DNA of 64,000 nucleotides from the NCBI GenBank assembly GCA_020746105.1, contig CM036617.1, positions 135,869,845 through 135,933,844 of the forward strand, in the 5' to 3' direction. Under the pieces are notes generated by a model. The model ran no database searches. It was not told the DNA's origin and saw nothing but the letters and a program-made list of their open reading frames with translations. The stretch comes from Trogon surrucura (Eukaryota > Chordata > Aves > Trogoniformes > Trogonidae). How positions within the stretch are numbered: the first letter of the stretch is position 1; each line of letters starts with the position of its first letter. Position numbers and translations under genes: made by a program. Positions 10,468-22,270 of the stretch are shown here, piece by piece.

Positions 10468-11084
10468 CGAACCCCCGGGTAACCTGGCAAAAGCCTCGGA
10501 GGGCGGCGGGAGGGGAGCCACGCCACCCCGACACAAGACACCGCAGCCTGTCCTTGCTCCGTGTTGAAGAGAGGGACGCGGGCGACGCTGCAGCCCAGCA
10601 GCCTCGGGCCGTGGCGTGGAGCAGCCGGTCGGGGCTCACGCCGGGTCCCCGGCCCCCGCAGCGGACCCGCGTGCGGTCAAACAAGCCTCGTGTCCAGCTT
10701 CTGCAGCCGGCTCGTGTCGTCCTTTCTACTAAGTTCGTAAGAAATAACGCGCCGAACCCCCCCCGCCCTCCCGCAGCGAGGCGGCAGCTCTGCCACCAAC
10801 GCGCCCGCGGCGCAGAGGGGCTCACGCCGCAGCCAGACCGCCCCGCCCCAGCGAAGAAAAAACAAACCAAGAGGTATAAAGGGTATAAAAAGGACTGTGG
10901 GCAGCAAGGAGCGTAGCCGGGCCAGCGCTCCCCCTGCCTCCAGCCTCCGCGCCGCCACCGCTGTAACAGCCACGGGTGACCCCGAGCTCCCTTTCCCGGC
11001 AGCAGCCCGCAAACACGCCCTGCCGGGGCCGGCCCCTTCCCCGGCACCTGCCGCCCGGGTCCCTCCACCGGGCGGCGGCGGCGG
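10468..11084 (+). promoter_or_regulatory. CpG island with two TATA boxes, unit 1
   Basis: CpG-dense sequence directly after the LTR. At about 10871-10890 two TATA elements lie in tandem (ggtataaa, ggtataaaaagg), followed by GC-rich DNA, a core-promoter look on the plus strand. No recognisable exon follows. A 120-codon open frame (10554-10916) is arginine/proline-rich and is probably a GC-bias artefact. Confidence 0.4.
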
Positions 11085-11625
11085 TCCTGTCCCTGTACTG
11101 GTCCCAGTCCTGTCCCGTACTGATCCCGGTCCTCTTGTCCCGGTGCCGTTTTCCTCTGTCCCCGTTCTCTTCCAGTCCTGACCCAGCGCTGGTCCGCTGG
11201 TCCCGCTCCCGTAGTCCTCTTACTGGTCCCAGTCTCGCTGTCCCGCAGCCAGGCTCGGTACCCGCTCCCAGTCCTGTCCCGTTCTCGGTCTACTGGTCCC
11301 AGTCCCGTGACTGCATCGCTGTACTGGTCTCAGTCTCGTCCCACCTGTGCAGCCACAGCCCTGACACCGCCGCTGGTCACGTCCCAGCACGGCGCTGGGC
11401 GGTCCGTGTGCGGATCTTGCATCGTGCTGGTGCTGGCCACTGTCCCAGCAGCCTCGAGCAGGCCCCTGTTCTTCCCCTTTACCCCCTGCCGGTCCCAGTC
11501 CCCTCCTAGTAGCCCTCAGCTGGTCCCAGTACCCTGGAGCCAGTCCCAATCCTCCTCCCAGTAACCCCGAGCCAGTCCCAGTCCCACCCCTTAGCCCGTG
11601 CTGGTCCCTTATCCTGTCCCAGTAG
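11085..11625. repeat. Degenerate minisatellite (TGGTCCCAGTC-like), unit 1
   Basis: Loose tandem array of ctggtcccagtcc / tgtcccgtac variants of about 10-25 bases each. It creates long artificial open frames on the minus strand. Confidence 0.75.
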
Positions 11626-11745
11626 GGGTTGGAAGACACCTCTGGAGAACTTACAGTCCCAGCCCTGGGCAGAGTGCAGGTCCCACAGGGATGTGTCCAG
11701 GTGGGTTTGAAAGTCTCCAGAGAAGGAGACTCCACAGCCTGTGTC
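11626..11745 (-). mobile_element. CR1 3' end remnant, unit 1
   Basis: Contains gtctccagagaaggagactc and the gtgtccaggtgggttt context of the CR1 3' region in minus orientation, interrupted by non-CR1 bases. Small and old. Confidence 0.55.
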
Positions 11746-11988
11746 CTGCCAATTGCAGGTGGATTCGCATCCCACCAAATACTGCTCCGTGGAGCCATTC
11801 AGGCCGGGGTGGGGGGGGGGGTGTCACAGGAGCACTGACGCCCACCCTCTTGGGCCAAACTCACCCCTTCCTCGTTACGAATACTCTGCTGCTCTGAGCT
11901 GCGTTTTGTTTCTTTCCAAAAAGGCTGCTGCTGCTGCTCCACAACTTCACCAGCTACGCAGAAAACCTGCTCAGCGAGCGAGCGTGCG
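11746..11988 (+). pseudogene. CCDC157 intron 1/exon 2 relic, unit 1 end
   Basis: Copy of the sequence before exon 2 (gattcgcatcccaccaaata, 3070-3223 in the gene) and the first part of exon 2 after aaaaag at 11921-11923 (leucine run, HNFTSYAENLLSER). It is cut off after about 65 bases of exon. This is the third exon 2-like copy in the unit. Confidence 0.7.
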
Positions 11989-12285
11989 CGTCGAAACAGG
12001 CAGGACACAGGAACAACCACAAACCACGGCTGAAATGCAAAGAGCGCATTTATTCTTCTTACCTGAGAATCTGAAGAATCTTTGCAGCAGCCACGGGACG
12101 AGGCACACAGGCAGCGATTGCAAGAGCAGCATGACAAGCAGCAGCGCAGGCAGAAGGAAATCTCCCCTTGCTAGAAAGCGTGGGGTATTTATCCCACTGC
12201 TTTCTCCTGTTTACGAGCTGCTCTGCCCGAGTCCCCAGGACTCACACAACAGCTTTCTGGGGCAGGAATGGGAGAGATGCCCCCA
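11989..12285 (-). mobile_element. Dispersed LTR-like repeat, unit 1
   Basis: About 300 bases shared with 23791-24087 and, more diverged, 62188-62485 (aaacaggcagga, ggctgaaatgcaaagag, tttgcagcagcc, tgctagaaagcgt, ctctgcccgagt). On the minus strand AATAAA lies just before tgcgctctttgcatttcag, as in an LTR R/U5 junction. Likely an ERV LTR piece that sits exactly where exon 2 is cut. Confidence 0.55.
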
Positions 12286-12330
12286 TCTCTCCAGCCTGTG
12301 CAGCTGGATCCAGCCTGTGCAGCGGCTCTG

Positions 12331-12697
12331 GATTCTTTGTTCCTACACGTTTGCCGAGGAGCGCTGTGCCGGCACCTCCGCCCCACGCTCCGCGGCTCTG
12401 CCCGGAGAGTGTTAAAGCCCAACTCCTCTCCCTGCACAGAGCGCTGATATGCACCGTCCTTGGACAAACTCCTTCTGGGAGGGGGGCCAACCTCCTTGCC
12501 TTGACGCTGGCCCTTCACCTCACCACGCTGTCCAACACCAAGGGCGCCTTCCCCATTCTCAACTCTCCGCTGGTCTAAACTGGCTTTGCGTTCTCTTGAA
12601 AAAGGCTGCTGCTGCTGCTGCTTCAGAGCCTCACGGGCCACACGCAAATCCTGCCCAGAGACCAAGCCACCCCCCCAGCTGTGGGGTCGCTTTGTTT
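12331..12697 (+). pseudogene. Relic of CCDC157 intron 1/exon 2, unit 2
   Basis: Counterpart of 525-890, with a few substitutions and the same broken exon 2 leucine run. Confidence 0.6.
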
Positions 12698-12699
12698 TC

Positions 12700-12882
12700 T
12701 GCAGGATTGCAGCTCCCAACCATTCCTGAGAGGCCACTGGATGTGGCCACACTGCTCAGATGAGGATGAGAAAAGGATGAGGAAGAGGACAAGGAGGGCA
12801 GAGCTGGGCTGGGGATGAGGGAGTCTGAGTCGCCCTTTGCTCACCAGCACAGCTGCCACCTGGAGCGCAGCTCTCCTGCGCT
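12700..12882 (+). repeat. GAT/GAG-rich module A, unit 2
   Basis: Counterpart of 893-1075, nearly identical. The first bases of this module also reappear at 25370-25387 after the solo LTR. Confidence 0.6.
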
Positions 12883-13674
12883 GCTGGCAGTCAGGAGCGC
12901 CTGGAAGGTGAGACTCTGAGGAAGGTGCTGCCACAGGACCCAGACCAAGTGCTCCCGGCACTTCCGCTCCCTCAGCCTTGACACTGAGCGGGTTTCCAAA
13001 TGCCAAGAGACAGCACAGGGGAACTCCTGTAACAGCCCAGTGGGGAATAACACCACCACAAACAGGTTCGGAAGTTGCAAATGTTCCCGGAGAACTGAGG
13101 GACTATATGGAACTAGAACATGACTGATTAATTCAAGTTTGAATAAAAACATAACTCCTAATCCTACCACAGCTGCTCCAAAAGCTGTTCTGTAGAGAAA
13201 AGCTCTGCAGCATATTCTTCTCACTGATATTATAGGAAGGTCCAAACTAATATCCCAGAACCCTCTTGCAGACAGCTTTGTCTTCCAGTAAGACCAGAAG
13301 CTGCTCTGTGCTGGATACTCAAGATGTTGCTCCTCTTTCCTCACCAAGCAACTCTTGCAAGACAAGCTGATATAAAAGAGAACAGGTGGATTCGGTTTGC
13401 CTGGACGGATTTCGGTGGCAGGGGGGCTGTAGGGGTGGCTTCTGCAAGAAGCTGCTCGAAGCTGCCCTTTAAGTCTGACAGAGCCAATGCCAGCCGGCTC
13501 CAAAGAGGGACCTGCCGCTGGCCAAGGCTGAGGCCTGTCTGTAACGACAGGATAGGAACGTCTCTGTGGAAATTTATTTAAGAAACAGGGAAAAAAGAAC
13601 TCTGCCACACAACAACTGGCAGAGCGACAGAGCAGTGACACTATGGGAAGACACCAAGGCCAGTGAGGACGGGG
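12883..13674. other. Unit 2 leader, no gene recognised
   Basis: Near-identical counterpart of 1076-1864. Nothing in it is supported as a gene. Confidence 0.5.
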
Positions 13675-14079
13675 AGGCGGGAAGGGCGCGTGCGCGGCGG
13701 GCAGGTCCACGGGCAGCGCGCGGGGGGCGGAGCCGGGCCCCGCGGGTGGAACGGCGCGAGGCGGAGCGAACCCTCGCGGCGGGAGGGGGCGTGGCCTCCG
13801 CCAGGGGGCGGGGCCTGGGCCGTTGCCTCGGCAACTGGACGCGGCGGCGGCGACGCGACCGGTGGCGGTTTTCTCTCCGCGACTCTCTGCGCATCCTCAC
13901 CCGCAACTCCTCGGTCTTTTCGCATCCCCCGGCCCTTCCTGAGGTCCCCCAGCGCCGGTGCTGCGGTGCCGGTCCCCCTCCAGCCCCCTGCCCCCCGGGG
14001 CTGACCCCCAGCGCTTGGTGGCCCACTGGCCCGAGCGGACCCTTGCAGCCCACGGGCCGGGTCCCCCCGCCTGGGCAGC
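13675..14079 (+). promoter_or_regulatory. CCDC157 proximal promoter and 5' UTR, CpG island, unit 2
   Basis: Counterpart of 1865-2270 with the same GC boxes and X-box; differences are one-base indels in G runs. Confidence 0.7.
13822..13835. promoter_or_regulatory. RFX X-box, unit 2
   Basis: GTTGCCTCGGCAAC, identical to units 1 and 3, 244 bases before the start codon at 14080. Confidence 0.75.
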
Positions 14080-17000
14080 ATGGCACAGCTCCCGGGCCTC
14101 CCCCGCTACATGGAGAGCCTGAGTGCCGACCTGCAGGACGTGCAGGACCTGCAGGCGGCCATCGCCGAGGTCTCCTCCAGGGCTGGGGCTGTGCGCTTCC
14201 CACCATGGAAGTTCCCGAACCAGCTGCCCTGCGACCTGGACACGGCGGAGCTGCTGGAGCGACACAGCTACACTGGGAGTGACCCCAAGTTCGCCCAGCA
14301 CTCCCATATAATGCCGCGGGAGCTGCTGATAGACAGGTGAGAGGCACAGCCAGCCCCAAGCCCTCTCTTCAGAGAAGCTGGGCTGACACAGCGACTCCGT
14401 CTCCCCGCACAGAAGGGCACAGTCGCGGGTCCAGCCTGTGCAGCGGCTCTGGATTCTTTTTTCCTACACCTTTCTCGAGGAGCGCTCTGCCGGCACCTCT
14501 GCCTGGAGAGTGTTAAAGCCCAACTCCTCTCCCTGCACAGAGCTACCAGCACAGATGCTGCCCGCAGAGGAGCCGCTGAGGGCACCTGGGCAGATGGGGG
14601 CAGCCTCCTTAAATTGACCCCCAAAACCTTGGAAACACTCGGACAGGGCTGCGCCTACAGGCCGGGGAGGCAAAAGTGCCTTTTGCAACCTGGGTGAAAT
14701 AAACGTGCCTCCATTTCAAAAGACAAGCCATTCCCATGGAGGCATTGCCCCTAACATTAGGGTTTAATATCAGCAGCGTGGGTGCCCCAAATCTTCTGGA
14801 GAGCCAAACTGGAGCCAGGCAGCAGTGTCAGGCTGCAAGCAGCTTGCACGGCCCGTGTCCTGCCAAGTGCAGGGGGATTTGCATCCCACCAAATACTGCT
14901 CCGTGGAGCCATTCGGGCCTAGGGGGGGGCGGTCACAGAAGCACTGATGCCCACCCTCTTGGGCCAAACTCACCCCTTCCCCATTACGAATACTCTGCTG
15001 CTCTGAGCTGCGTTTTGTTTCTTTCCAAAAAGGCTGCTGCTGCTGCTCCACAACTTCACCAGCTACGCAGAAGACCTGCTCAGCGAGCGAGCCATCCCCC
15101 CAGCGCAGCCAGTGGGACCCCCGCATGTCCGCAGGGCTGACAGCCATGACATCCTGCTGCAGCATGCTGAAACTGGGGGCCTCCTACCAGCAGCTCCTGG
15201 ACCAGGTGTGGCATCTGGGGACCCTGACACCTCACGAGCTGAGTGCAGGGGTCACGGGAATGGGTCTTACCTCACACCCATGGCTTGGACTGTGCTGGGG
15301 TCAAGGTCCTTCTCGGGGACACCCTGTGACCACAGCAGACGTGCTCCTGAGTCACAACCCTCTGAGTGCTGACCCCTGTCAAGTGCTGACCCAAGGAAAA
15401 ACCATTCTCCTCCTGCCAATACCTGCCCCTGCAGCTCCTCCCACCCCGCTGTTGGTGAGGCTGAGCAGGCTCAAATCAGGGAAATAATCTGTGGTAAAAA
15501 CACCACGCTCTGGGAACTTCTGCCAAGAGAAGGGCGCGCTGCCCTCGTCACCCCTTGCCTGGGCTGGTGGCCTGTCCCCACGCTTCACACCTCTGTCTCC
15601 GGGCTCTGCCGGATCATTTGCAGCCGACTGCTGCTGGATCTGGGCCCCGGTTTTCTTCTGTGCTCTCTCTAGCAAAAGGCAGCAGCCTGCAGGAAGCAGC
15701 CCATCGTGTGGCCATCTCCTCTCCAGGCTGGAAATCTGAAGTGAAACACCCAAAACTCTCCCGTCTGGATGCTTTAAAACTAAGAAGTTTATCCATAAAC
15801 ATCTCCCGGTCCGGCTCTCTGGGCTTGCCACTGCGTGTCCGCACAGCAAACGGCAACATCTCGGGCTGCTCCCTGCCCAGGGCTGCCCACAGCAACACCG
15901 AGAGCAGCCGCAGCGTCCCCACGCAGGCAACTGGGTCACCTGAGGGAAGCTGTGCCACCAAGAGCAGCCACAGTGTCCCCATGAAGGTGACTGTGCCACC
16001 TCTGAGAGCCTGGGGCTGCAGCACCTCCGTGAAGGAGGAGAAGAAGGAGGCCGAGCTGAGCCTGGCAGCACAGACCAGGGAGCATCTGGAGGCTGTAGCC
16101 AGGCTGGAGCAGGACAAGGCTGACCTACGGAGAGGTACAGCGCTGCTCCCAACAGCCCCTCCCAGGCCCCGGGTATTTGCTGGGAAAACACAAGAGTCCG
16201 TGCTCAAATCTGGGTCCCACCACCACGAGCGGGGCTTTGCCCCCTGATTTTGGCAGGGGCTGGGGCTGTTCCTCACCGCGAGACTAAGCCCAGACGCGGG
16301 GAGTGGTTTGCCCACGCCCTCGCACTGCCCCCTCCCCCCTGACAGTTTCAATTCATTCTAATTTTAAGCCATTAATTCTAGCATGCTACAAGTGAGTGAG
16401 TTTCATCTCCAACAGCGTGGCCGTTCTCTGCCTCCTTGGTTTAGCTTTTCTGAGGAGCCGTTTAATGACTTGAGGTTTTGTGCTGCTTCAGGAGCTGCTC
16501 TGCTGGAAGAACGGATCTCCACCTTACAGGAGCAGCTGGATGCGAAGCAGGCTGCCGTGCAGGAGTTGGGTAAGTATGCCGGGGGCTCCCCCAGCCGCAC
16601 TCCCATCGCACGAGTGTTTTACACCCCCGTAACTCCCGTTTCCCCCAGAATCGGTCGGGCGTAGCGCTGCTGGGAACGAAGGGGCCACGAGCCTCCTTCC
16701 TTGCAGCGCCCAAACGCCACCCAGCACCAGAGCGCTGGGCTGGTGCCGGTGGAGATTCAGGGGGGTCACAGCCCTCCCGTCAGACCTGCCTCCCCATCGC
16801 CAGGGCCTGGGGAGGGAACGGAGCCCACTGAGGACACCTGCTCGGGGAGCTTCTCCCCCTCCCGCCCAGCCTGGGCCGACAGAGCATGTCTCTCCCCAGA
16901 AGTGACCAAGATGAGCCTGCAGGAGGAGATGGCCACGATGGTGGCCGCGAGCCGGCTGCTGGAGCTGAAGGAGAAGGTGAAGCTGCTCACTGGCCAGCTG

Positions 17001-18548
17001 AGCGATACCAGCATCGCTCTGGAGAAGGAGAAGGCCAAGACAGAGAGCATGCTGCAGCAACAGCAGGTACGGCTGGGCTCTGCCACCCCGCAGCGCGCTC
17101 TGGGCGCTGGCTGAGCTCCTCGTGGGTGCTCCCGCCCGCCGTAAGGGTGCTGGGCATTGCGCACAGCAGCAGCCCCACAGGCTCACTCGTCCCATCCAGC
17201 TCCTGCAGGACAGCCGGAACTCCCTGCTGCAGAGCTTCAGCAGGCTGGTCCAGGAGCGTGACAAGCTGCAAGCCAGCCTCGGGGAGGCCAAGGAGGACAA
17301 GGCCAGGCTGGACAAGCAGCTGGAGGAGAGCCAGGAGCAGATGGAGCACCAGCTACGGGTGCATCAGGTCAGGGCCGGCACCCGGCGCACGTCTGGGGGT
17401 GTGGGAGCAGAGCCCCTGGGGGAGCAGAAGTTTCCCTCTGCTGCGACCTGCTGGGACATCGCCACGTGGCCTCTCTTAGCACCCAAGGACAGGGAGGGAG
17501 CTTGCCTTGGGGGGATCCGAGGACTCCTGTGGCACTGCCCCAGGCTGTCCCGTCCCAGGTTTGGGAGCGGGCTCTGCAAACCTCACCCTCTCTGCTGTGC
17601 CACACAGGAGCTGCTGGACACGCTGCGCCAGGAGAAGCAGAGCCTGCAGCAGACTGTCTCGGAGCTGCGGGCAAACAGCACCAAGCTGGAGAAGCAGGTG
17701 CAGAAGCTGAAGGAGCGGGAGAGGCTCCTGGTGTGCTACCCCGGGCTCAACATCCCCACCGAGGCCAAGTTTGAGAGTAAGGGAGCGGGTGGCACCATCT
17801 GCTTTCCCCGCAGTGGGAGGCAGGAGGGCTGCTGCCGACCCCTCGGAGCGGGCAGGCAGCGGCAGGCTGAGCTCTCGCTCCTGGCCCAAGGATTTTGTAT
17901 CTTTCTTTGCAGGCACCGGGAGCTTGGTTGAGGAAATGAAGCAGCAGGTCCAGGCCAACAGCATCCGCATCGGCGTGATGGAGCAGGAGAAAACGCGGCT
18001 CAGCTATGCGCTGGCCAAAGTGAAGGAGGCTGCTGAGAAGGGTGTGCTGAAGGTGAGGCACATCAGTGGGGTTTAACTGGTCTGGGCAGGGAAAGCCGCC
18101 TGGCCACCGGGCCACCGCCACCAGCTCGGCGGTGATGGCCGCCCAGGGCAGGGGCCGAGGGTGTGACTGGAGCTGAAGGCAGGGAGGGAATTCACCCTCT
18201 TTTCTCTCCTTTTCTCTTTCCCAACTCATCCCACTGAGCCAGCTGAACATCCAAGCTGACCAGGACAGCCTGGGGACATGCAGTCGTGTGGACGGGGCCC
18301 AGCAGCAAGCTGCCGGTATCCAGTAGCCAAAGCCACTCTGGGTGGAGCACCACTTCAGTGCCCAGGGAGATGTGGAGCGAGCATGGGAAGCTCAGCACAG
18401 AGTGCTTGCTCTCCCGGCCAGTTCGGCACGGCTGTACCTACTGAAGCTGCGGGCCATTCAGATGAGGAAGGGGCTCACGGGTCTCCCTCCCGGGCGGCAG
18501 CAGAGGGGTGGGGGTTCCAGGCAGACGGGGGGGCCTGGGGGAGCGTAA
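14080..18548 (+). pseudogene. CCDC157: CCDC157 copy 2, compensating frameshifts, exon 9 broken
   Basis: Exons: 14080-14336, 15033-15205, 15673-16134, 16492-16569, 16900-17066, 17200-17367, 17608-17776, 17913-18052. Exon 2 is 173 bases because a C run has five instead of four (near 15117-15121). Exon 3 is 462 because an A run has three instead of four (near 15731). The +1 and -1 cancel. The shifted stretch, late exon 2 through early exon 3 (about 50 codons), has no stop, so exons 1-8 stay open with a replaced segment. Exon 9 shares copy 1's defects: acceptor AA at 18223-18224 and TAG at 18324-18326, so those mutations preceded the unit 1/unit 2 duplication. The homopolymer changes could also be long-read assembly errors. 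Confidence 0.85.
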
Positions 18549-18703
18549 TTTTTCTAAGCTGCCCTCTTGTCCGGGGACGACCTGGGTCCTCTGGAGCTCC
18601 CCAGCCCCTCCTGGGGTCCCCCTCCAGCCCCCCGGCTCCCTCCCCCCAGGGCTGTCCCTCCAGCTCTTGCAGCCCACAGGCCGGATCCCACCACCCGGGC
18701 AGC

Positions 18704-20513
18704 ATGGCACACCTCCCGGGCCTCCCCCACTGCACGGAGAGCCCGAGGGCCGACCTGAAGGACCTGCACGTCCGCGGGGCTGACGGCCACGAGATACTGG
18801 TGCAGAAGTACCTCCAGCAGCTGTGGAACACCATCCTGCTGGTTGCCCTGCTCCTCTGCACCGAGGTGATGGTGCAGGCCCAGCGGCAGTCGCGGCAAGA
18901 CCCCGCGGAGCAGGATGCCGAGGTGGGAACATCTCCGCTCCGCTCCTTGCCAGCAAACACCTCCAGATGCTGCTGTAGCAGGTTTTTCCTTGTAAGTCAG
19001 GGTCTGAAAAGTCAGAGAAACAGAAGGGCGAGCCGCGCAAACAGGTTGAGGACTTCTCCTCGTTGCTTCAGGGAGACAAGGAGGCCCAAGCGCAGCAGAG
19101 GAAGGAGGCCGAGCAGAGCCTGGCAGAAAAGATCGAGTCTTTAGCGGCTGGAGCAGGACAAGGACAACCGACGGAGAGGTAGAGCGCTGCTCCCAGCACC
19201 TGTGCTTCTGGAGGTGCAGGAGCGGGGCCCCCGAGGGAACAGAGGTTTCGCAGGAGGGGCAGCAGAGCGAGCACCAGTTACGGGTGCAGCAGGTCAGCGC
19301 TGACACCCGGCACATGTCTGGGGCTGTGGGAGCGGGGCCCCTGGGGAGCAGAGGTTTCCCTCTGCTGCGACCTGCTGGGACATCGCCCAGATGTCCCTGG
19401 TGGGACACCTTAGCACCTAAGAACAGGGAGGGAGCTTGCCTTGGGGGATCCGAGGACTCCATGTGGCACTGCCCCAGGCTGTCCTGTCTGCAGGTTTGGG
19501 AGCGGGCTCTGCAAACCTCACCCTCTCTGCTGTGCCACACAGGAGATGCTGGACGCGCTGCGCCGGGAGAAGCCGAGCCTGGATGGAGCAGACTGTCTTG
19601 GAGCTGCGAGTGAACGGCACCAAGCTGGAGGAGCAGGCGCCGGAGCTGAAGGAGCGGGAGAAGCTACTGGTGTTCTGCCCAATCTCCGCGTCCCCACCAA
19701 AGCTAAGTTTGGGAGTAAGGGAGCGGGTGGCAGCATCTGCTTTCCCCTCAGTGGGAGGCAGGAGGGCTGCTGCCGACCCCTCGGAGCAGGCAGGCAGCGG
19801 TGGGCTGAGCTCTGGTTCCTGCCCCCTGTATCTTTTTTTGCAGGCACCGGGAGCTTGGCTGAGAACACGGAGAAGGAGAGCGAGGCCAACAGCATCCTCA
19901 TCGGCATGCGGGAGCAGGAGAACACGCAGATCAGCTCTGATCTGGCCAAGGTGAAGGCGGCTGCTGAGGAGGGTGTGCGGAAGGTGAGGCTGCGCGTAAG
20001 CCAGGGCGAGCTGGGTGCCAGCGGGGAGAGGGCAGGAAGGGCAAGAAGCTGGGCTGGGGCTGTGATCCTTCCCCGTGCCAGGTGCTGGCAGGGAAAGCTG
20101 CGCAGTGGTGACAGCCACTCAGGGCAGAGGCCGAGGCTGTGACCAGAGCTGCAGGCAGGGAGGGAATTTCACCCTCTCTTCTCCTTCTCCCCAGCTCGTC
20201 CCGCACACCCAGCTGCAGTCTCAGCTCAGCACCCAGCGCGGCACAGCGCCCGGCAAGCAGGGTGAGTAGGAACGCAGAGGAAGGGGCTGGGAGCTTCCCT
20301 CTTCTTCCTCCCCTCTAGCCTCTGTCATCACCCACAGGCAGCCGAGGACAGCACAGGGACACACAACAAGTCCCGGCAGCAAGCTGCCAGCAGCCAAACC
20401 GCTCCGGGCAGAGCTCACCTGCAAGGCCGCACCCTGCCTCTCGGTCCTGGCGCCCAGCACTCCCAGTCACTCCGCAGAGGCCCAGCCGTGCCCCCCAGCT
20501 CTCAACACCCTAG
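18704..20513 (+). pseudogene. Older truncated CCDC157 paralogue, unit 2
   Basis: Counterpart of 6897-8706 with the same 146-codon first ORF (18704-19144), exon 7-like and exon 8-like blocks and final exon ending in TAG at 20511-20513. A few substitutions distinguish it, for example GAGATGCTGGACGCG against GAGCTGCTGGACGTG at the exon 7-like start. Confidence 0.7.
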
Positions 20514-20747
20514 TGGCCACTGCAAAGAAACGCCCAGGGGACTGACACACAAATGAAGAGCTCAGCGAGCAGCCACCTGCCCTGCCCCACGGGTCCTCGT
20601 TACCTCTTCTTTGTGCATCACGACAGCAGATTCTCTGCCCGTCCCATCGAGATCACACGCGTGGGGCATCAGAAGCCTGGAGAGACTTTCCTCCAGCAGC
20701 TCCACCACGACTCAGCTACCGGCCACCCTCCGGCTCTGGGTGGCAGC

Positions 20748-20894
20748 CCCCGACCGTTCCCAAGAGACGACTGAGTTGTGGCCACACTGCTCACAAGAGG
20801 ATGAGGAGGAGGAGGAGGATGAGCAGGGCGGAGCTTGGCTGGGGATGAGGAGTTCCGAGTCGCCCTTTGCTTGCCAGCACAGCTGCAGCTGTGG
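20748..20894 (+). repeat. GAT/GAG-rich module B, unit 2
   Basis: Counterpart of 8941-9090, one triplet (3 bases) shorter in the GAG/GAT run. Confidence 0.6.
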
Positions 20895-21031
20895 ACTCAA
20901 CCACGGACTCAACCTGGCACCTGTTTGGTTAAGAGTTGTGACTCCTGTTGCACAAGCTGTAAAACAGAGAGGACTGGTACAGAGAAAAACGGGGAGGCGG
21001 GGCAGTTGTTAGCTCTGCCTCGCAAACCCGA

Positions 21032-21336
21032 GTGTTGTTCAGCACTAGTGAGGCTGTCATGATGACTCGTTATCCTAACTGGGGTGACATTCAAGCTCGT
21101 TTGGAATTCTTGTTTACTACAGAGGAAAGACCAGTTGTAGAAAAACCGATTCAAGCCTCCCCAGCCGATCCTCTGGTTCCAGTAAAGCCAGGGAAGGAAA
21201 CGACAGTTTTTTACTAGACAGTGGAGCAACTCGCTGGGCACTCACTGATTGCAAAGGACCTTTAAGTAAAATTAAGACGGGTGTAACTGGTGCCAGTGGG
21301 AAAAGAAATCTAACACCTGGGTGCCGCGCAAGTTAG
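21032..21336 (+). mobile_element. Endogenous retrovirus gag-pro fragment, unit 2, frame broken
   Basis: Counterpart of 9228-9533. The T run (21207-21212) has six bases instead of seven, and the frame stops at once (ORF ends at 21217), just before the protease signature. Confidence 0.7.
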
Positions 21337-21371
21337 CTGGCGCCAGTAACTGTTCCCAGGAGGTGACTGGG

Positions 21372-21668
21372 ATGCAGCCACGATGCTCAGAAGAGAAAGA
21401 GCATGAGGATGAGGATGAGGATGAGGACTATGACAAGCAAGAAGCAGAGGACTATGATGAGGATGAGGACTATGACGAGGAAGAGGCAGAGGACTGTGAT
21501 GAGGATGAGGATGAGGAAGAGGATGAGGTCCTCGAGCCACCCCTCGCTCGCCAGCACAGCCGCAGCCTGGGAGCGCGGCTCTCCCTGCAGCCACGAGCTC
21601 CCAGCAGCCACGAGCTCCCGGAGGGGCCGGGACCACCGCCCGCCCCCGCAGGCTGGCTCCCAATGTAA
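21372..21668 (+). CDS. Acidic 98-residue ORF in module C, unit 2 (hypothetical)
   Basis: Same length and frame as 9569-9865; one substitution changes Gln to Arg in the tail (LGARLS). Confidence 0.3.
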   Translation: MQPRCSEEKEHEDEDEDEDYDKQEAEDYDEDEDYDEEEAEDCDEDEDEEEDEVLEPPLARQHSRSLGARLSLQPRAPSSHELPEGPGPPPAPAGWLPM

Positions 21669-22270
21669 TCACACTGAAGTTTTAAAGAGCTAATTGTTTC
21701 ATGAATACTAATCACTATTTTAATTGCATTAGTTTGTTGATAAGGATAAGAAATATACAAAACCTCACTTATGCTAAGAAATCACAGATGCAGGCCTTAT
21801 GAAAATGGCTAGAGCTGGTACAAGTTGCAAAACTGGCAGGGAATGCTTTGTCCTCAGCAAAGCCAGATCTGTAGCACTGCACCTGCACCTTAATACTACC
21901 AGCATATCTCCCTTAGACAGATCACTATATGCGGGCATGCCTTGCTATCTTTTGTGTGCTTTGTGATCAAACGTGGTCTCACCGCAACGACCAACGATTG
22001 TATGGAAATAAGATACATGAGTATTAATAGGGGCTGGACCAATCATCATCAAGGTTAAAACAGCGGGCACTGTATGCATGTTTATGTTAAAATATGTGAA
22101 AGATTCTAATTTTGCATCAAAAGGGTATAAATAGGCTGAATTGTTGTGATATCTCTGAAGCAGCGAGTGGTTTCCATGCTGCCGCAGCGGTGCAATAAAG
22201 AAGTGCCTGCTTACCCCCGTGTAGATAAATTTTGTCGGTTTTGCGACCTTCCCCTTTGAAAATCGCAACA
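21664..22270 (+). mobile_element. ERV long terminal repeat, unit 2
   Basis: Counterpart of 9861-10467 with the same TATA and AATAAA. The shared insertion point shows the LTR was present before the tandem duplication. Confidence 0.7.

Larger units (their letters stand above)
518..12322 (+). repeat. Tandem segmental duplication, unit 1
   Basis: Landmarks recur at a constant offset of about 11,803-11,809 bases. The block gaggagcgctgtgcc is at 551, 12356 and 24158; CCDC157 start codons are at 2271 and 14080; LTR starts are at 9861 and 21664. By eye, units 1 and 2 differ only by scattered single bases and 1-3 base indels, so the duplication is recent. Boundaries are where similarity fades and are good to a few tens of bases. 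Confidence 0.9.

Noticed and set aside
10142..11068. 308-codon minus-strand frame across the LTR and CpG island
   Set aside because: Crosses unrelated elements and matches no protein family I know; GC-bias artefact.
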